Positions 60,811 through 64,000 of a stretch of DNA of 64,000 nucleotides are shown here, piece after piece. A model generated the notes under the pieces. It was given only the letters and a program-made list of their open reading frames with translations. It made no database searches and was not told where the DNA came from. This stretch comes from Maridesulfovibrio sp. (lineage in GTDB: Bacteria; Desulfobacterota; Desulfovibrionia; Desulfovibrionales; Desulfovibrionaceae): positions 1,059,501 to 1,123,500 of the forward strand of contig NZ_OY762999.1 of the NCBI RefSeq assembly GCF_963666665.1. The letters run 5' to 3'. A program made the position numbers and the translations under genes. The first letter of the stretch is position 1; the number at the start of each line of letters is the position of its first letter.

Positions 60811-61582
60811 CGATTCCACAAAAAAAGTATTTACTGTGGCGTTTTCCCTGTGTCTGGTCTGTTCGCTGCTTGTCTCGGCTGCAGCTGTGGGCCTTAAATC
60901 CATTCAGGAAGATAACAAGGTCAAGGAACGCAAGGAAAATATTCTCAAGGCTGCGGGCATCTACAATGAAGATGTGCCTGTAGACGAACTTTATAAACAG
61001 ATAGAAGCCAAGGTCGTCGATCTGGCTACCGGTGAATATGTTGATATGGACGCTGCCGGATATGATCAGCGTAAAGCGGCCAAGGACCCTGCTACCAGTG
61101 TTGTCATCCCTTCCGCAGATGATCAGGCAGGTATCGGACGTCATGCGAAGTATGCCAACGTCTATCTTCTCAAAGACGGAGACAGTTTGAAGCGTGTGGT
61201 TTTACCCATTCACGGGAAGGGACTATGGTCGACCATGTACGGTTTCATTGCTCTTGATCCTGATTTGAACACGGTCAAGAATTTTGGCTTCTATGAGCAT
61301 GCCGAAACTCCCGGCCTTGGCGGAGAAGTGGACAATTCGGATTGGAAAGCCCTGTGGGTGGACAAAAAAGTCTACAACGCAAAAGGGGATCCGGTGATCG
61401 ATGTGATCAAGGGATCGGTTAACGCCGAAGACCCGCAGGCTGCTTACAAGGTGGATGGTCTGGCCGGGGCTACCCTTACTTCCCGCGGTGTTTCCAATCT
61501 GGTGCGTTACTGGCTGGGACAGGGCGGATTCGCACCCTACCTCAAGCGACTTGCAACCGAGGGAGGTGAACATAATGGCTAA
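60803..61582 (+). CDS. nqrC: Na+-translocating NADH-quinone reductase subunit C
   Basis: One N-terminal helix (about 10-30) anchors a periplasmic FMN domain. The covalent FMN site is D-G-L-A-G-A-T, giving T224; the motif normally has Ser or Thr where Ala stands here. A long loop (K-L-L-type regions) and G-L-W-S-T-M-Y-G-F-I-A fit NqrC. The start GTG lies within the end of nqrB and the stop overlaps nqrD, so translation is coupled. Confidence 0.95.
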   Translation: MSNDSTKKVFTVAFSLCLVCSLLVSAAAVGLKSIQEDNKVKERKENILKAAGIYNEDVPVDELYKQIEAKVVDLATGEYVDMDAAGYDQRKAAKDPATSVVIPSADDQAGIGRHAKYANVYLLKDGDSLKRVVLPIHGKGLWSTMYGFIALDPDLNTVKNFGFYEHAETPGLGGEVDNSDWKALWVDKKVYNAKGDPVIDVIKGSVNAEDPQAAYKVDGLAGATLTSRGVSNLVRYWLGQGGFAPYLKRLATEGGEHNG

Positions 61583-62192
61583 GTTCAAAGAAATAATGCT
61601 CAAGCCGCTTCTGGAGGATAACCCCATTGCGGTTCAGATTCTCGGTATTTGTTCCGCTCTGGCTGTAACCACCAAGCTGGAAACTGCTTTCGTAATGAGT
61701 CTTGCAGTAATGTTCGTTACTGCGGCTTCAAACGCATCGGTCAGTTCCATACGGCAGCATATACCGTCGAGTATCCGTATCATTGTCATGATGACTATCA
61801 TCGCGACGTTGGTAATCATTGTTGACCAGTTCCTGAAGGCTTTTGCCTACGGGGTCAGCAAACAGCTTTCGGTCTTCGTAGGACTGATCATAACAAACTG
61901 CATAGTCATGGGGCGTGCAGAGGCATTTGCCATGCAGAATTCCCCGAAGCTGAGTCTTGCCGATGGTATCGGTAACGGTCTGGGCTATGGACTGGTACTT
62001 CTCACTGTAGCCTTCCTGCGCGAATTTTTCGGCTCAGGTAAGGTTTTCGGTTTTAGCATTCTCAAGTTGACTTCCGAAGGTGGGTGGTATGAACCCAACG
62101 GCCTTATGCTCCTGCCGCCCAGTGCATTCTTTATCATCGGGCTGCTTATCTGGTCGGTTAACATCTATGAAAAGCGTAAGAACAAACGCTAG
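61575..62192 (+). CDS. nqrD: Na+-translocating NADH-quinone reductase subunit D
   Basis: The 205-residue inner-membrane subunit has about six helices, related to NqrE and RnfA/RnfE. N-terminal L-L-E-D-N-P-I-A-V-Q-I-L-G-I-C and the conserved cysteine motifs (L-G-I-C-S-A-L and T-N-C-I-V-M-G-R) that hold the [2Fe-2S] cluster with NqrE are present. ATG 61575 lies inside the nqrC end, with GGGAGG before it. Confidence 0.95.
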   Translation: MAKFKEIMLKPLLEDNPIAVQILGICSALAVTTKLETAFVMSLAVMFVTAASNASVSSIRQHIPSSIRIIVMMTIIATLVIIVDQFLKAFAYGVSKQLSVFVGLIITNCIVMGRAEAFAMQNSPKLSLADGIGNGLGYGLVLLTVAFLREFFGSGKVFGFSILKLTSEGGWYEPNGLMLLPPSAFFIIGLLIWSVNIYEKRKNKR

Positions 62193-62206
62193 CCAAGGAG
62201 TGAACC

Positions 62207-62815
62207 GTGGAACATCTGCTTAATATATTTGTAAAATCGATTTTTATCGAAAACATGGCGTTAGCCTTCTTTCTGGGGATGTGTACCTATCTGGCCGTAT
62301 CCAAGAAAGTTGCTACCGCTCTTGGCCTTGGTGTGGCTGTCGTAGTGGTCATGACCATTACCGTCCCGGTTAACAACCTGCTCTACAACTACTTCCTGCG
62401 GGAAGGAGCTTTGGCGTGGGCCGGATTCGGAGAGACTGATCTGACCTTTGTCGGCCTTATTTCCTACATCGGTGTTATCGCGGCCATTGTCCAGATTATG
62501 GAGATGACCCTCGATAAGTACGTGCCGTCCCTATACAATGCGTTGGGGATTTTTCTGCCGCTGATCACGGTTAACTGCGCCATCCTCGGTGCCTCCCTCT
62601 TTATGGTGGAGCGTGATTACAACTTCGTGGAATCCGTGACTTTCGGTTTCGGTTCCGGTGTCGGCTGGGCTCTGGCTATCGTTCTTCTGGCCGGTATCCG
62701 TGAGAAGATGAAGTATTCGGACGTGCCGGAAGGGCTGGAGGGACTGGGGATCACCTTTATTGTGGTCGGACTGATGTCCTTTGGATTCCTGTCCTTTTCC
62801 GGAATCCAGATGTAG
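62207..62815 (+). CDS. nqrE: Na+-translocating NADH-quinone reductase subunit E
   Basis: The 202-residue inner-membrane subunit has six helices and is partner of NqrD. F-L-G-M-C-T-Y-L-A and T-V-N-C-A-I-L-G-A-S are the cluster-cysteine helices, and N-x-x-I-E-N-M-A is the typical start. GTG 62207 has AAGGAG before it. A short hairpin (62822-62841) lies before nqrF. Confidence 0.95.
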   Translation: MEHLLNIFVKSIFIENMALAFFLGMCTYLAVSKKVATALGLGVAVVVVMTITVPVNNLLYNYFLREGALAWAGFGETDLTFVGLISYIGVIAAIVQIMEMTLDKYVPSLYNALGIFLPLITVNCAILGASLFMVERDYNFVESVTFGFGSGVGWALAIVLLAGIREKMKYSDVPEGLEGLGITFIVVGLMSFGFLSFSGIQM

Positions 62816-62876
62816 GCGGGCCGGACGTTTTTAAGCGTCCGCTGATATACGAACCGTTAAACTGTGGGGAAAAACC

Positions 62877-64000
62877 ATGGTTGAAATAATACTCGGTGTT
62901 GTGATGTTTACCGGCGTGGTTCTTGCGCTGTGTGTGTTCATCCTTCTAGCCCGGGCCAAGCTTGTCCCGAGCGGCGAGGTGAACATCGAAATTAACAATG
63001 ATCCGGAAAAAACAATTGAAGTTCGTCCCGGAACCAAGCTGCTCGGTGCGCTGGCGGAAAAGGAAATATATGTTCCTTCGGCCTGCGGTGGCGGTGGTTC
63101 CTGCGGACAGTGCAAATGCAAGGTTTTTGAAGGTGGCGGAGATATTCTGCCCACGGAAACCTCCCATGTCAGCAAACGCGAGGCCCGCGAAGGCGTCCGT
63201 CTTGCCTGTCAGGTTAATGTTAAACAGGATATGAAGATTGAGGTTCCGGCTGAAATCTTTGATATCAAGAAGTGGGAATGCACAGTTAAATCCAATATTC
63301 CACGTGCTACTTTCATTAAAGAGCTCACTCTTGAACTGCCTGAAGGTGAAAATGTGGATTTCCGTGCCGGTGGCTACATTCAGATCGAAGCTCCGGCCCA
63401 CACTGTCAATTACAAGGACTTCGAAGTCGGCGACAAATTCAGGGAAGACTGGGATAAATTTGATCTCTGGAGATATACTTCGGTGGTCAAGGAACCCATT
63501 GTCCGGGCCTATTCCATGGCCAACTACCCTGAGGAAAAGGGCATAATCATGCTTAACGTGCGTGTCTGCCCGCCGCCTCCATTCGCTCCTGATGCCCCTC
63601 CCGGGCAGATGTCTTCGTTTATCTACAGTCTGAAGCCCGGAGACAAAGTTACAATTTCCGGACCTTACGGTGAGTTCTTTGCCCGTGATACTGATGCCGA
63701 AATGGTTTTTATCGGTGGCGGCGCGGGTATGGCTCCCATGCGCTCACACATCTTCGACCAGCTCAAGCGCCTTAGCACAACGCGTAAGGTCAGCTACTGG
63801 TATGGAGCGCGCAGCCTGCGGGAGATGTTCTATGTAGAGGAATTCGACAAGCTGGCCGAGGAGTGTCCGAACTTCACATGGCATGTAGCACTGTCCGATC
63901 CTTTGCCAGAGGACAATTGGAGTGGCTATACCGGCTTTATTCATAATGTCCTGTTTGAGAACTATATTAAGCAGCATCCTGCCCCTGAAGATTGCGAATT
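62877..64000 (+). CDS. nqrF: Na+-translocating NADH-quinone reductase subunit F (3' end outside window)
   Basis: NqrF is the NADH-oxidising subunit: one N-terminal helix (about 2-24), a [2Fe-2S] ferredoxin domain with CGGGGSCGQCKC and a later cysteine (RLACQ), then an FAD domain (R-A-Y-S-M-A-N-Y) and an NADH domain (G-G-G-A-G-M-A-P-M-R). The frame is open to the last base, so about 374 residues are visible of roughly 405-410 expected. The ATG at 62877 follows 61 bp after nqrE. Confidence 0.95.
   Translation, partial: MVEIILGVVMFTGVVLALCVFILLARAKLVPSGEVNIEINNDPEKTIEVRPGTKLLGALAEKEIYVPSACGGGGSCGQCKCKVFEGGGDILPTETSHVSKREAREGVRLACQVNVKQDMKIEVPAEIFDIKKWECTVKSNIPRATFIKELTLELPEGENVDFRAGGYIQIEAPAHTVNYKDFEVGDKFREDWDKFDLWRYTSVVKEPIVRAYSMANYPEEKGIIMLNVRVCPPPPFAPDAPPGQMSSFIYSLKPGDKVTISGPYGEFFARDTDAEMVFIGGGAGMAPMRSHIFDQLKRLSTTRKVSYWYGARSLREMFYVEEFDKLAEECPNFTWHVALSDPLPEDNWSGYTGFIHNVLFENYIKQHPAPEDCE

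Overview
The window looks like a chromosomal segment of a marine, anaerobic, sulfate-reducer-type Deltaproteobacterium (Desulfovibrionales, closest in style to Maridesulfovibrio/Desulfovibrio). This is inferred from the mix of genes: selA and selB for selenocysteine, a TRAP transporter, a SulP anion transporter, large chemoreceptors, a Na+-translocating NQR operon, AT-rich spacers and moderate-GC genes. No phage, insertion sequence or CRISPR array was found, so most of the window is core chromosome with a few accessory islands.

Layout. 1-1.5 kb: the 3' end of a glycine/aspartate-rich repeat (beta-solenoid) protein, a possible small RNA and tRNA-Arg. 1.6-8.4 kb: folC, selA, an M18 aminopeptidase, selB and a small secreted protein. 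8.4-10.6 kb: a SulP transporter and two identical tRNA-His genes. 10.9-18.9 kb: murA-comEC, a single-domain response regulator, ricT and metG. 18.9-19.8 kb: a membrane receiver-like gene enclosed by two exact copies of the metG terminator. 19.8-21.7 kb (minus): feoA, an unknown gene, slyX and a glycosyltransferase-like gene. 21.9-29.6 kb: carB, then purF, a YkgJ-type protein and PBP1A. 29.8-32 kb: a chemoreceptor. 32-38.2 kb (minus): dctPQM, an N-carbamoyl amidohydrolase, pyrC and pyrE, facing a divergent XRE regulator with a clear inverted-repeat site between them. 39.5-43.2 kb: a U32 hydroxylase-family gene and pyrK-pyrD.

43.3-48.5 kb is accessory in character: a tRNA-Ser cassette present three times, an unknown secreted two-domain protein lying between copies one and two, a BON lipoprotein, tRNA-Pro and a TonB-like/degenerate hydrolase fusion. 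49-51.7 kb: a SLOG-like protein and a chemoreceptor split by a frameshift in a 9-A run. 51.8-55.6 kb: an FMN riboswitch with ribB, a cupin, SRP RNA, a rhodanese-MauE pair and a kinase-like/BON fusion. 55.6-56.8 kb has no convincing gene but three orphan terminator-like hairpins. 56.8-58 kb: an MFS transporter. 58.2 kb to the end: nqrABCDE and a partial nqrF behind a structured leader.

Working together: carB, pyrC, pyrD/pyrK and pyrE supply much of UMP synthesis, and the TRAP-carbamoylase-pyrC operon suggests uptake of a ureido or pyrimidine-pathway compound. SelA and SelB form the selenocysteine insertion machinery. NQR provides a sodium gradient, which fits a marine organism. The most unusual items are the terminator-bracketed receiver gene, the tRNA-Ser/secreted-protein locus, the TonB-like fusion with a lost nucleophile, the A9-split chemoreceptor and the nqr leader.
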